Positions 36,083 through 44,312 of a stretch of 64,000 nucleotides of DNA are shown one piece after another. Source of the stretch: PNNG01 sp964577055 (GTDB lineage: Bacteria > Bacteroidota > Bacteroidia > UBA7662); assembly GCA_964577055.1 (NCBI GenBank), contig CAZNWC010000003.1:124001-188000 (forward strand), read 5' to 3'. The translations under genes were made by a program, and so were the position numbers. The notes below the pieces were generated by a model. That model worked only from the letters and a program-made list of their open reading frames with translations, made no database searches and had not been told where the DNA came from. Every line of letters starts with the position of its first letter. Positions within the stretch are counted from its first letter, which is position 1.

Positions 36083-36675
36083 CAATCGGGAATTTCGATG
36101 GTACAACCTATGGCACGGGTGCTACCGGCATCAAGGGGCCGGCCTTGCAAAGCGGCCACCACCACCGTATCGGCGTAAAATTCGGTGATGCGCTGGCGTT
36201 TTTTGCCCAAAGCGAACACCCAATTGTCGATGGCGCCGCGGTACAGCAGCTTTTGGTCGTGGGTAAAGATGAAAACTTCGGGGGTTACCCGTGCAGCCAA
36301 AGCCCGGCTAATAGCCCAGCTGGTGTCGCGGAAGATGGGTACTTGCAAATCGAACTGCCGCCTGAAACTATCCACCGCGCCGGCCGAATAATAACTGCCG
36401 GGTACCACCACCAGGTGTTTGACGGCCCTGCCAGCGGTTTTTGCTTGCAACAAATTGGCTGAGAGACAATAATTTTCGCTGAGCGGACATTCAGGCGCAA
36501 AAAAGTAAAGCACATTCAAGCTGTCGAGCTGCTCGCCCAGCATGAGCTCCCGGCCGGCCAAATTGCGCAGCAATAAGCCATCAAGACCGTCGAGTTCAGG
36601 CTGTCGTTCTTCCCGACCGCAAGCCAGCAGTATTGCTGCTAAAAGCAGCACAAAAATCCCGTGGTGCTTAGTCAT
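36082..36675 (-). CDS. redoxin/thioredoxin-like lipoprotein
   Basis: 197 residues. Lipoprotein signal MTKHHGIFVLLLAAILLAC, then a thioredoxin-like fold of the AhpC/TSA-redoxin type: LRNLAGRELMLGEQLDSLNVLYFFAPECPLSENYC, VVVPGSYYSAGAVDSFRRQFDLQVPIFRDTSWAISRALAARVTPEVFIFTHDQKLLYRGAIDN. The usual CxxC is replaced by CPLS, giving a single peroxidatic-like Cys plus another Cys five residues on (SENYC). Stop overlaps the next gene's ATG; its own start overlaps the end of purE by eight bases. Confidence 0.8.
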   Translation of the reverse strand: MTKHHGIFVLLLAAILLACGREERQPELDGLDGLLLRNLAGRELMLGEQLDSLNVLYFFAPECPLSENYCLSANLLQAKTAGRAVKHLVVVPGSYYSAGAVDSFRRQFDLQVPIFRDTSWAISRALAARVTPEVFIFTHDQKLLYRGAIDNWVFALGKKRQRITEFYADTVVVAALQGRPLDAGSTRAIGCTIEIPD

Positions 36676-37192
36676 GCCCTTTCAGGAAGTCGCGCCAACC
36701 GCGTGCTTCCAGGTCGGCCGCATCCTCTACTACCTTTTCCTTCAAACGCTCCTTGAATTCGCGGATGCGCTGCATCACCACGGCATCGTGGGTGGCCACC
36801 ATCTGCGCGGCCAAAATCCCGGCATTGCGGGCGCCATTGAGGGCCACGGTCGCTACGGGCACACCTGCAGGCATTTGGAGGATCGACAAAACCGAATCCC
36901 AACCATCGATGCTGTTGCTCGACTTGATGGGTACGCCAACCACGGGTAGAGGGGTTACCGAAGCTACCATGCCTGGCAAATGGGCTGCCCCACCGGCCCC
37001 GGCTACAATAACTTCCAAACCGCGACTGGCGGCTTTTTGTGCATAATCGACCATGCGCTCGGGGGTGCGGTGCGCAGATACCACGGTGAGTTCGTATGGA
37101 ACGCCCAACTCTTCGAGTACAAGGGCGGCTTCTTTCATCACCGGCAAATCGGAGCTGCTGCCCATGATGATGCCTACTTTCGGTTGACTCAT
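36668..37192 (-). CDS. purE: N5-carboxyaminoimidazole ribonucleotide mutase
   Basis: 174 residues, class I PurE. Converts N5-CAIR to CAIR in de novo purine synthesis. GSSSDLPVM (11-19), SAHRTPERM and AGAGGAAHLPGMVASVTPLPVVGVP are the active-site motifs. Class I PurE needs PurK, which is encoded immediately upstream with a four-base overlap, so both products are made together. Confidence 0.97.
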   Translation of the reverse strand: MSQPKVGIIMGSSSDLPVMKEAALVLEELGVPYELTVVSAHRTPERMVDYAQKAASRGLEVIVAGAGGAAHLPGMVASVTPLPVVGVPIKSSNSIDGWDSVLSILQMPAGVPVATVALNGARNAGILAAQMVATHDAVVMQRIREFKERLKEKVVEDAADLEARGWRDFLKGHD

Positions 37193-38346
37193 ATGCTTAT
37201 TACTTTGAGTTGTTCTCTCACTTGGGCAGCCAGTTGGCGGGCAGCGTCCAATTGCGGGCGCACCACCGTTACATGACCCATCTTGCGGAATGGCCGGGTT
37301 TGGCTTTTGCCATAGATGTGTAAATATACGCCATCCAAGGCCATCATGGCTTCGGCACCTTGGTAAAAAACGGGACCGCTGTACCCGTCTTCACCTACCA
37401 AATTCACCATCACGGCCGCGCTGTGGGCAGCAGGATCGCCCAAGGGCAAGTTCAAAATGCCGCGCAGGTGCTGTTCGTACTGCGAAGTATAGCAGGCTTC
37501 GATGGTGAAATGCCCGCTGTTGTGCGGACGGGGAGCTGCTTCGTTCACCAACAATTGCCCATCGGTGGTGTAGAAAAACTCTACTGCCAGCAATCCGCAA
37601 ATGCCCAGTGCATTGATGAGGCGGGTAGCCAGGGCCTCGGCTTCGGCCAGCACGGCAGGCGAGAGGAAGGAGGGACAAACCACTTCTTCCACCAAATTGG
37701 CCGTGGGGTGAAACACCATTTCGCAAGCCGGAAAACAACGCACTTCGCCATGGGCGTTACGCGCCGCGGTCACCGCAATTTCGGCAGCCATGGCGGCGGG
37801 TTGTTCGCACAAACAAGGGGTGTCGGGCAGGTCGTGGAGGTCGGCCGCGCTGTTCAAAAACTTCACGCCCTTGCCATCGTAGCCAAAGCGGGTCGATTTC
37901 CAAACCGTGGGCAAGGGCTGACGTCCATCGGCTACGGCAGCTTGTAAATCTGCCAAACTGTTGTACAACTGAGCAGGCGAAGTAGGGAAGCCGTTGTTGA
38001 GGTAAAAAGCCTTTTGTAAGCCTTTGTCTTGGATGATGGCCAGCGCTTCGGGATCGGGATGCACCACCTTGCCTTCGGCTTTCAACTGGCGCAGGGCATC
38101 GGTATTTACATGCTCAATTTCGATGGTGATTACATCGCAGCCTCGACCAAAATCGAGCACCGTTTGGTAATCCATCAGGCTGCCTTGCACAAATTCGTTG
38201 CAGGCGAGGGCCGATGGGGCGTCGGCAGCAGGATCGAGCACCCGGGTGCGGATATCGAGCCGGCGGGTGTCGTACAGCAACATCTTGCCGAGCTGTCCGC
38301 CCCCCACAATGCCCAAGGTAAAGGAAGAAGAAAATAAGGCTTTCAC
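37189..38346 (-). CDS. purK: 5-(carboxyamino)imidazole ribonucleotide synthase
   Basis: 385 residues from GTG 38346 (VKALFSSSFTLGIVGGGQLGKML); the frame is open upstream to 38502 but that part is unrelated to PurK. ATP-grasp enzyme that makes N5-CAIR from AIR, ATP and bicarbonate. Seen: GIVGGGQLGKML, IEIEHVNTDAL, WKSTRFGYDGKGVK, VEFFYTTDGQLLVNEAAPRPHNSGHFTIE and the C-terminal HIYGKSQTRPFRKMGHVTV. First gene of the purK-purE-redoxin-cytochrome run. Confidence 0.96.
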   Translation of the reverse strand: MKALFSSSFTLGIVGGGQLGKMLLYDTRRLDIRTRVLDPAADAPSALACNEFVQGSLMDYQTVLDFGRGCDVITIEIEHVNTDALRQLKAEGKVVHPDPEALAIIQDKGLQKAFYLNNGFPTSPAQLYNSLADLQAAVADGRQPLPTVWKSTRFGYDGKGVKFLNSAADLHDLPDTPCLCEQPAAMAAEIAVTAARNAHGEVRCFPACEMVFHPTANLVEEVVCPSFLSPAVLAEAEALATRLINALGICGLLAVEFFYTTDGQLLVNEAAPRPHNSGHFTIEACYTSQYEQHLRGILNLPLGDPAAHSAAVMVNLVGEDGYSGPVFYQGAEAMMALDGVYLHIYGKSQTRPFRKMGHVTVVRPQLDAARQLAAQVREQLKVISI

Positions 38347-38504
38347 GCCGTAAAGGTAAGGCAGAAGGGGGAGATTTAGATGACAGGTGACAGGCGTTCT
38401 GCTTTCAGCTTTCGGCATTCCGCGGTCGGCCAACTGCGGAAAGCTGCACACCAAACGCCGACTAGCTGGCTGCCAACCACTCGCCTCCAGCCATCTTAAC
38501 AAAA

Positions 38505-38552
38505 CAAAAAACCCGCAGCCTCATCCCTTTTGAGCATCGACTGCGGGTTTTG
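38505..38552 (-). terminator. terminator of the lipoprotein gene
   Basis: On the (-) strand AAAACCCGCAG, a loop of about 22 nt, then CTGCGGGTTTTTTGTTTT. Perfect 11-bp stem with T tract, downstream of the lipoprotein gene that ends at 38610. Confidence 0.8.
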
Positions 38553-38561
38553 CCATTGGTC

Positions 38562-38607
38562 GACAGACCACGGACGACGGTCGACAGAGGTCTGTCATCC
38601 GTCGTCC
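38562..38607. repeat. two interleaved perfect inverted repeats
   Basis: GACAGACC (38562-38569) pairs with GGTCTGTC (38589-38596), and GGACGACGG (38572-38580) pairs with CCGTCGTCC (38599-38607). The order is A-B-A'-B', so the two stems overlap and cannot form together as simple hairpins. Loops between the elements are 2, 8 and 2 bases. It lies 3 bases past the end of the lipoprotein gene, before its terminator. Confidence 0.8.
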
Positions 38608-38609
38608 TA

Positions 38610-39098
38610 TCACTGCTGGCGGTAGACCATTTTGCAGTTGTAGGTGTCGCCGAAGAACTCGATCGGGAAAGCTACCACAAAAGCGGTATCGCCTTGGCGG
38701 CTAAGGGTGCCGCTGATGGCTTCGCCCATAAAATCCATGGTCAACTGGCGGGTGGTTTCGTTCAAACGCCATTGACCGTAGGTTTCTGGGTCGCTGTCGG
38801 GACAAACCACGGTGTGTTCCGAAATGCGCAAGCTGTCGCCGCCCTTAAAATAGAAGCGGTCGTCGCGTGAGCATTCGTCTACAAAGTACTCGTAGAAATC
38901 TACTACCACCGAGGTATCGGCTGTGGAACGGGCTTCCCAGGCAATCACCGAAACCGGCTTTGCCATGAGTTGCTGCTTCAGTGTGAGCGCCGGAGGAGGT
39001 GTGGGTGTTGGGTTGGTGGGAACCGGGTTGAGGTCTTCTTTTTTGCAGGCAGTGAACATCATCCCGATGCCCAGTACTGCGAGGAGGGTTTTTTTCAT
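38610..39098 (-). CDS. lipoprotein of unknown function
   Basis: 162 residues. Lipobox MKKTLLAVLGIGMMFTAC, a Pro/Thr/Asn-rich linker (NPVPTNPTPTPPP), then a small beta domain (VVVDFYEYFVDECSRDDRFYFKGGDSLRISEHTVVC ... NETTRQLTMDFMGEAISGTL). This layout is typical of lipocalin-like Bacteroidota lipoproteins of unknown role. An AGGAGAGG stretch stands about 17 bases before the ATG. Monocistronic with its own terminator. Confidence 0.75.
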   Translation of the reverse strand: MKKTLLAVLGIGMMFTACKKEDLNPVPTNPTPTPPPALTLKQQLMAKPVSVIAWEARSTADTSVVVDFYEYFVDECSRDDRFYFKGGDSLRISEHTVVCPDSDPETYGQWRLNETTRQLTMDFMGEAISGTLSRQGDTAFVVAFPIEFFGDTYNCKMVYRQQ

Positions 39099-39456
39099 GG
39101 TTGGATTGTTTTACATCCTCTCCTTTATAAAGTTTGTGCCAAAAGCTGCACACGTGCCTGCCAAGTCGCAGGTTGTTTAGCCGCTGACATGAAATGTTCA
39201 ATATGGCCGAGCGAAAGGCATTCCGACTTGCTTTATTTCACTATCATGAGTTGTGTTTTGCTCTCCGTGGACTCCGGCAAAGCCGCTTTAGCGGCGCATG
39301 CCAAAAGCCTCCGTTGCCTCGCGGCAAGCATGCAGCGTGAACCTGCACTAAAGGAAAGTCAATTCCGAGCTACTAAAGAAAAATTTGACGCACCTCAGGC
39401 GTTTCTTATTTGAAATCTCCTCTGTGCCTCTGCGGTTTAAGGGTCTGCCCCTTACG
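39099..39456. other. 358-bp spacer
   Basis: No gene supported. It holds a short perfect hairpin GCCGC-TTTA-GCGGC at 39282-39295. The two flanking genes run in the same (-) direction; I see no clear TAnnTTTG box on the (-) strand. Confidence 0.4.
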
Positions 39457-39813
39457 CTATGTCCGCTTTTCTATCCGCTGATTAAACCGCAATAGCAAGG
39501 TGTGTATGAATGAAAAGACCAAGCTGAACAACATGGCGTACCAAAAACCATCCACATCAAAGGCGGGTACCAATTCCGCGGCTAGCAGGATGATGATGGC
39601 GTTGATGACCATCAAAAACAACCCGAAACTGAAAACCGTAACTGGAATGGTAAGCAACACCAACAACGGTTTCACAAACAAATTGAGGCCCGTGAGCACC
39701 ACCGTCACCAGCAAGCCGGTAATGAAGTCGGGAATGTGCACTCCGGGCAGCAACATGGCGGCTATCATTACCGCAAAGGCGCCAATGACGATTTGGGCGA
39801 GGTAGCGTACCAT
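39457..39813 (-). CDS. PF04020 (phage holin 4_2 superfamily) membrane protein
   Basis: 118 residues with four membrane helices: VIGAFAVMIAAMLLPGV, FITGLLVTVVLTGLNLFVKPLLVLLTIPVTVFSFGLFLMVINAIIILLAAELVPAFDVDGFWYAMLFSLVFSFIHTLLLRF. The motif FVKPLLVLLTIPVTVFSFGLF is diagnostic of the family. Despite its name this family is widespread in cellular genomes and there is no phage gene around. It starts one base after the endonuclease gene's stop, so they are co-transcribed. Function unknown. Confidence 0.88.
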   Translation of the reverse strand: MVRYLAQIVIGAFAVMIAAMLLPGVHIPDFITGLLVTVVLTGLNLFVKPLLVLLTIPVTVFSFGLFLMVINAIIILLAAELVPAFDVDGFWYAMLFSLVFSFIHTLLLRFNQRIEKRT

Positions 39814-39814
39814 G

Positions 39815-41839
39815 TTAATTTACTTTGAGAATGCGCTGGCGCAGTTGCTTGCCATGGAGTTCGCCTAGCAGCACATAAGTTCCCGCGGGTAGGTCGGTAA
39901 GCTGCAAACGCCAGCCGTTCGCTGTTTTTTCGGTAGCAACCGCCAGCTGTCTGCCGGTTATATCAAACAATTGCGGCGCCAACTCCAAGCCATCTGCAAA
40001 CAATTCGTTTTGCACCGGATTGGGGTATATTTTCAGCATTGCATCGTTTTCGGCCACCGAAACCAAAAAGCCCAAACGCAAACCGAGTTGCCGCGTATCG
40101 GTTGATACCCGCTGGATACCACCGGGCAAAACTGCCGTTACCAGCCACTGGGTTTGGGCTACATCACCAGTTTGGTAACCGGCTTGCCGCAGTTGACGGG
40201 CCAAAAAACCAAAGGGCAAACCCAAAGTACTGTCGTTTAAAGCAGCCAGTTGCACAATGGGTTGCAAAGTCACGGCATCGCGCAACTGAAAAGTATAGAG
40301 CGGTGTAGAGCCGTCGGAACCCGCACTGCGCTGCCAACGGAAGGGAATGACCTGGTTGGTGTCGCCTTCTACAATAAATTGCAGTCCGCTAAGAGGGGCC
40401 TGCAAATTGAATCCCGACAAACTCACCCCACTGCCTCCACCAGTTCCGGCGGTTACCGGGATGCTAATGTTGCTGCGACCAGGTACATTGGTGGTCATTT
40501 GCAACTGGCCACTCAGGTTTTGGCCGCTCCCGGTGTACAACACTTCAATCACACCAGCCTCACCCCGTGCGATGCTGAGGCTGCTGCTGCCATTGATGCC
40601 CAAGCCTGTGCCCGTGGTACTGATGTTGCTGAGTTGCAGCGCCTGGTTACCGGTATTTACCACCAACAGGCGGTAGGTTACCTGCGCCCCATTGGCCACT
40701 TGCCCGAGCTGGATGCTGCTGTCGGCCACAAACACGTCCAGCAGCTGCGGAATCGCTGCTGTGCCGCGTACCTGGTCCATGCGGTCTAAGAACTGCGGGT
40801 AGTCGATATAGGGATTGCGGTTTTGTTGAAACGACTGGATGTCGTCGTTTCGCTTGCGCAAAACACTGTCGGGCGGAAACAACTTCAGCCACTCGCGCAA
40901 ATTGTTCTCTTGTCCGGCCGACAAAAAGCCTACGTTTACGCTGCTATTGGTGTAATAGCGGGTAGCGAAATACAAAATAGAGGCTGCGGCACCAGCTTTG
41001 TGCACATCGCGGGGTTCAAAATTCGTAGGATCGGCCTTGCTTCCTCCTGTGTACGTATTGGTGGGATTGGGTACCCAGGCAAAGGGCTTGTTGCCGCGTG
41101 CCGAATTGGTGGGCCCATCGCTCGGATAAAGGTGGTGCAAATCGCTTTGCATGGGTTCATTGGCAGCACCCTGACTTTGCGGCCAGGTATGCTCGGTATT
41201 GATGGTATACGGCGCATTGTTCAGGGTGCCCGTGCTCAAAGCCGAATTGTAGGAGATGGTACGGCCCGTATACACACACTCATTTTTATAGGCTTCGGTG
41301 TGGTTGGGTTGCCGACCGTTGAGCTTCCAGTTGTCGATGGTGTGGAACATATGGATGCGCGCCGTATTATAGCCTAATTGGGTGTATGGCGTTCCGGTGC
41401 GGGTATTGAGAGCCGTGCGCAAATCATTGCCTTCGAGGTCCTGCGTGGTGCTGTAATACCCCCTGCTGTAAGTGCCTTGTCCCCGCAAATCGATCCGCAA
41501 ACTGCCACCACTGCCCGTATGCTGCACCACCAGTTCGCTGTTGTTGAAGATGTTGTGTTTGGGTTGAAAATACACTTTCACTTGGCGCTGACCGCCCGGC
41601 GAAAGACTGAATACCGAATCGGGTGTCACGAAAGGCCGGTGGTTGTATAGCTCAAAGGTGATCAAACGGCATTGTACTGCCTGACTGCCGTTGTTGGTGA
41701 GCGTGAAAACGAGACTGTCTTTTCCCAATTCGTTGGTGGTGGCAAATTGCAACAGCGAGCTGCTGCTTTGCACCGATTGGGCCAGCAAACTTGTAGCAAG
41801 GAACAGCGCAACTGCAGTCCCCAAAAGTGATTTGATCAT
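39815..41839 (-). CDS. secreted endonuclease I family protein with T9SS type A sorting domain
   Basis: 674 residues. Signal peptide (SLLGTAVALFLATSLLAQ), a beta domain (about 25-125), the endonuclease I domain with NTEHTWPQSQG, MQSDLHHLYPSDGPTNSARGNKPF and FEPRDVHKAGAAASILYFATRYY, two Ig-like parts, and a C-terminal sorting domain (KIYPNPVQNELFADG...LPAGTYVLLGELHGKQLRQRILKV). Endonuclease I enzymes cut DNA nonspecifically with a His/Asn metal site; here the product would be T9SS-exported and could feed on or loosen extracellular DNA. Followed by the PF04020 gene. Confidence 0.93.
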   Translation of the reverse strand: MIKSLLGTAVALFLATSLLAQSVQSSSSLLQFATTNELGKDSLVFTLTNNGSQAVQCRLITFELYNHRPFVTPDSVFSLSPGGQRQVKVYFQPKHNIFNNSELVVQHTGSGGSLRIDLRGQGTYSRGYYSTTQDLEGNDLRTALNTRTGTPYTQLGYNTARIHMFHTIDNWKLNGRQPNHTEAYKNECVYTGRTISYNSALSTGTLNNAPYTINTEHTWPQSQGAANEPMQSDLHHLYPSDGPTNSARGNKPFAWVPNPTNTYTGGSKADPTNFEPRDVHKAGAAASILYFATRYYTNSSVNVGFLSAGQENNLREWLKLFPPDSVLRKRNDDIQSFQQNRNPYIDYPQFLDRMDQVRGTAAIPQLLDVFVADSSIQLGQVANGAQVTYRLLVVNTGNQALQLSNISTTGTGLGINGSSSLSIARGEAGVIEVLYTGSGQNLSGQLQMTTNVPGRSNISIPVTAGTGGGSGVSLSGFNLQAPLSGLQFIVEGDTNQVIPFRWQRSAGSDGSTPLYTFQLRDAVTLQPIVQLAALNDSTLGLPFGFLARQLRQAGYQTGDVAQTQWLVTAVLPGGIQRVSTDTRQLGLRLGFLVSVAENDAMLKIYPNPVQNELFADGLELAPQLFDITGRQLAVATEKTANGWRLQLTDLPAGTYVLLGELHGKQLRQRILKVN

Positions 41840-41890
41840 GCCGTAAAGCTACGGATTTGTTTGTGAACGGCAGGTGAACAAGGGTGATGC

Positions 41891-42709
41891 TTAGCGTTCT
41901 ACCAGCGCAAATACACCAATGCTGATGCCCACGTCGGTTTTGACCCATGCGGCTTGCGATGTAGGCCGGATGTAGCTGCTTTTGTTGAGTCTCGATTTGA
42001 AATAAAGGGTGCCGGGCCCCAAATCGCGCATATATTCCACGCTGATCATAAAATTGCCTTTCACCTCAATGTTGTAAGGGCGTACATCAATGGCCAAGGT
42101 TTCTTCTACCTCCACCTTGCTAAAGGCAAAAAGCAAGGGTTCACGCAAAATATTTTCAAAGGTACCCGAGTCGGTTTCCTGGTATACATTCAGTCTAAAA
42201 AACACCGAATCGTAGGTGCATTTGCCAAAATTGATTTGCACCTGATCGAGGAGGGTAGCTTTTTTGGTCGACATCAACACCCCGCATTCCTTGCCCAATA
42301 TGTTTTGGTTGAAACCGGCTTGAATCATGGCCGATTCGGTATAAATACCGAAATATTTTTCCTTGAGCCTGCTCGCCTCAACTTGAACGGGCTTTAGGGG
42401 CATCACTTTGGCCGTCATCAACACAGGCATGCGCATCTCAAGCAGCAAAGCAATTGGCACGCGCACCACTTCATAGCCCACGCAACTGAACAACAAGGTG
42501 TCGTTGCGGTGGTTGTCGGGTATGCCAAGTTCAAATTGGCCATGCTCATCACTTACCGTCCCCAAATTTTTGCCCAAAATCCCGATGTTCACATAGCCTA
42601 TACCTTGTCCGCCACGGGCATCTACCACCTTGCTTTTGAGCAGGGTGCTTTGCGCCAGGGCTTCAAAAGCGCCGCACACGACCATCAAAAACAGGATAGC
42701 TGATTTCAT
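41891..42709 (-). CDS. secreted CarboxypepD_reg-like domain protein
   Basis: 272 residues. Signal peptide (KSAILFLMVVCGAFEALAQ), carboxypeptidase-like beta sandwich (STLLKSKVVDARGGQGIGYVNIGILGKNLGTVSDEHGQFELGIPDNHRNDTLLFSCVGYEVV), then a C-terminal domain seen in Bacteroidota proteins of unknown role (FGKCTYDSVFFRLNVYQ...NFMISVEY). Stop-start overlap of four bases with the DUF6265 gene upstream. Confidence 0.8.
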   Translation of the reverse strand: MKSAILFLMVVCGAFEALAQSTLLKSKVVDARGGQGIGYVNIGILGKNLGTVSDEHGQFELGIPDNHRNDTLLFSCVGYEVVRVPIALLLEMRMPVLMTAKVMPLKPVQVEASRLKEKYFGIYTESAMIQAGFNQNILGKECGVLMSTKKATLLDQVQINFGKCTYDSVFFRLNVYQETDSGTFENILREPLLFAFSKVEVEETLAIDVRPYNIEVKGNFMISVEYMRDLGPGTLYFKSRLNKSSYIRPTSQAAWVKTDVGISIGVFALVER

Positions 42710-43239
42710 TTGCGTTTTTTGAAAGTAAAGACTTTGTTTTTGGTGGTGTCGGCCAAAATGCCAAGGGTAATTTGCAAAGTTTGGGCATCGGCAAGGGCAT
42801 ACACAATGCGTTGGGGGAAGTCGTGACCGGCATTGTGAAATTCTAAGTATTTGCCGGCTTCAAAAGCGGCCAAGGTGAATGGTACTGCTTTGCCTTCGTT
42901 TTGGCTGTATACCCGCGCTATGTACACATAGGTGCTATCGCCACGGGGTTCTAACTGCAATGCTTCGAGCAGGGTGCTGTCATTTCCTTCTACCCGAACT
43001 ACTTGGCCCTGCCAATAGTTGGCGTCGAGCTTTTTCCAACTTTCACTCACCACAGCATAGGCCCCGCGCTTTTCCCATTCGCCTTCCAGAAAGCTGAAAT
43101 CAGGAAGCGCTGTTTTGGCATCAGCTGTTTCGGGAGGATTGTTGTTGAATACACCATCCGTAGCGGTTTCTTCAGTTTTTTCTTCAGTGGCACAAGCCGC
43201 CACCAGCAATAGGAACAGCCAGATGTACAGCTTTCTCAT
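42706..43239 (-). CDS. DUF6265 family lipoprotein
   Basis: 177 residues. Lipobox MRKLYIWLFLLLVAAC, an acidic linker, then the DUF6265 domain: FSFLEGEWEKRGAYAVVSESWKKLDANYWQGQ, YVYIARVYSQNEGKAVPFTLAAFEAGKYLEFHNAGHDFPQRIVYAL. Lipocalin-like fold, function unknown. Four-base overlaps with both prfA (before) and the CarboxypepD_reg gene (after). Confidence 0.82.
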   Translation of the reverse strand: MRKLYIWLFLLLVAACATEEKTEETATDGVFNNNPPETADAKTALPDFSFLEGEWEKRGAYAVVSESWKKLDANYWQGQVVRVEGNDSTLLEALQLEPRGDSTYVYIARVYSQNEGKAVPFTLAAFEAGKYLEFHNAGHDFPQRIVYALADAQTLQITLGILADTTKNKVFTFKKRK

Positions 43240-44303
43240 TCGGCGAATTTGAGTTTTTCGGTGTTTTCGGCAAACTCGAGGCCGTCGAGCATTTCCTGGA
43301 TGTCGCCGTTCAAAAAGCCATCAAGGTTGTACAGGGTGAGGCCGATGCGGTGATCGGTTACCCGGCTTTGCGGAAAGTTGTAGGTTCTGATTTTGGCCGA
43401 GCGGTCACCTGTGCTCACCAAGGTTTTGCGTTTGCCGGCCTCTGCTTCGTGTCGCTTGTTGAGCTCCATTTCGTACAACTTGGTACGCAACATCTCCATG
43501 GCCCGCTCGCGATTGCCCAACTGCGAGCGCTCTACTTGGCAAGTGACCACAATGCCTGTGGGTTTGTGCGTGAGCTGCACCTTGGTTTCTACTTTGTTCA
43601 CGTTTTGTCCGCCCGCACCACCTGAACGGGAGGTTTGCAATTCAATATCGGCCGGATTCAGCACCACATCAAATTCTTCCGCCTCGGGCATCACCACCAC
43701 TGTGGCTGCCGAGGTATGGATGCGGCCCTGGGTTTCGGTATCGGGTACACGCTGCACACGGTGTACACCCGACTCATACTTGAGCGTACCGTATACATCA
43801 TCGCCACTGATTTTGAAGATGACTTCTTTGTAGCCACCGGCTGTGCCTTCGCTTTCGTCTTGCAAACTGATTTGCCAGCCGCGTTTTTCACAATAACGCG
43901 TGTACATGCGGGCCAAATCGCCGGCAAACAAACTGGCTTCGTCGCCACCTGTGCCAGCCCTGATTTCAAGCATCACATCGCGCCCATCGTCGGGGTCCTT
44001 GGGCACCAGCAGCAAGCGCAAAGCCTGTTCTGAAGGTTCTACCTGCGGCTCCAATTCGGCCAGTTCTTCTTTGGCCATCTCGAGCAATTCGGGGTCTTTT
44101 TCGGTGCTTAGCAGTTGTTTGCTGTTGGCAATGTTGCCCAACAAATCACTGTAGGCCTTGAAGGCCTGTACCAGCTTTTCGAGTCCACGGTACTCTTTGT
44201 TGAGGGCCGCAAAACGTTTCATATCGCCAAAAATGGCAGGGTCCTGCAATTGTCGTTCTACTTCTTCAAAGCGCGCACGGGCGGCAGGATATTTATCAAG
44301 CAT
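43236..44303 (-). CDS. prfA: peptide chain release factor 1
   Basis: 355 residues. Reads UAA and UAG stop codons on the ribosome. GGQ at 231-233 (SGGAGGQNVNKVET) triggers peptide release; the codon-reading PxT-type motif is PDT at 187-189. Its presence supports normal use of TAG as a stop, which matters for the two interrupted genes in this window. Ends with a four-base overlap into the DUF6265 gene. Confidence 0.98.
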   Translation of the reverse strand: MLDKYPAARARFEEVERQLQDPAIFGDMKRFAALNKEYRGLEKLVQAFKAYSDLLGNIANSKQLLSTEKDPELLEMAKEELAELEPQVEPSEQALRLLLVPKDPDDGRDVMLEIRAGTGGDEASLFAGDLARMYTRYCEKRGWQISLQDESEGTAGGYKEVIFKISGDDVYGTLKYESGVHRVQRVPDTETQGRIHTSAATVVVMPEAEEFDVVLNPADIELQTSRSGGAGGQNVNKVETKVQLTHKPTGIVVTCQVERSQLGNRERAMEMLRTKLYEMELNKRHEAEAGKRKTLVSTGDRSAKIRTYNFPQSRVTDHRIGLTLYNLDGFLNGDIQEMLDGLEFAENTEKLKFAE

Positions 44304-44312
44304 GGCGCAAAA

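Noticed and set aside
38412..38453. Hairpin CAGCT...TTCCGC...GCGGAA...AGCTG before purK as a riboswitch
   Set aside because: Only a short bulged hairpin; no known purine riboswitch core could be recognised.
39457..39813. Prophage, from the phage-holin-like family name
   Set aside because: PF04020 proteins are common in cellular genomes, and no capsid, integrase or lysis gene stands near it.
39815..41839. Part of a restriction or defence system
   Set aside because: The endonuclease I domain sits in a secreted T9SS protein, so it acts outside the cell; no methylase or other defence gene is near.
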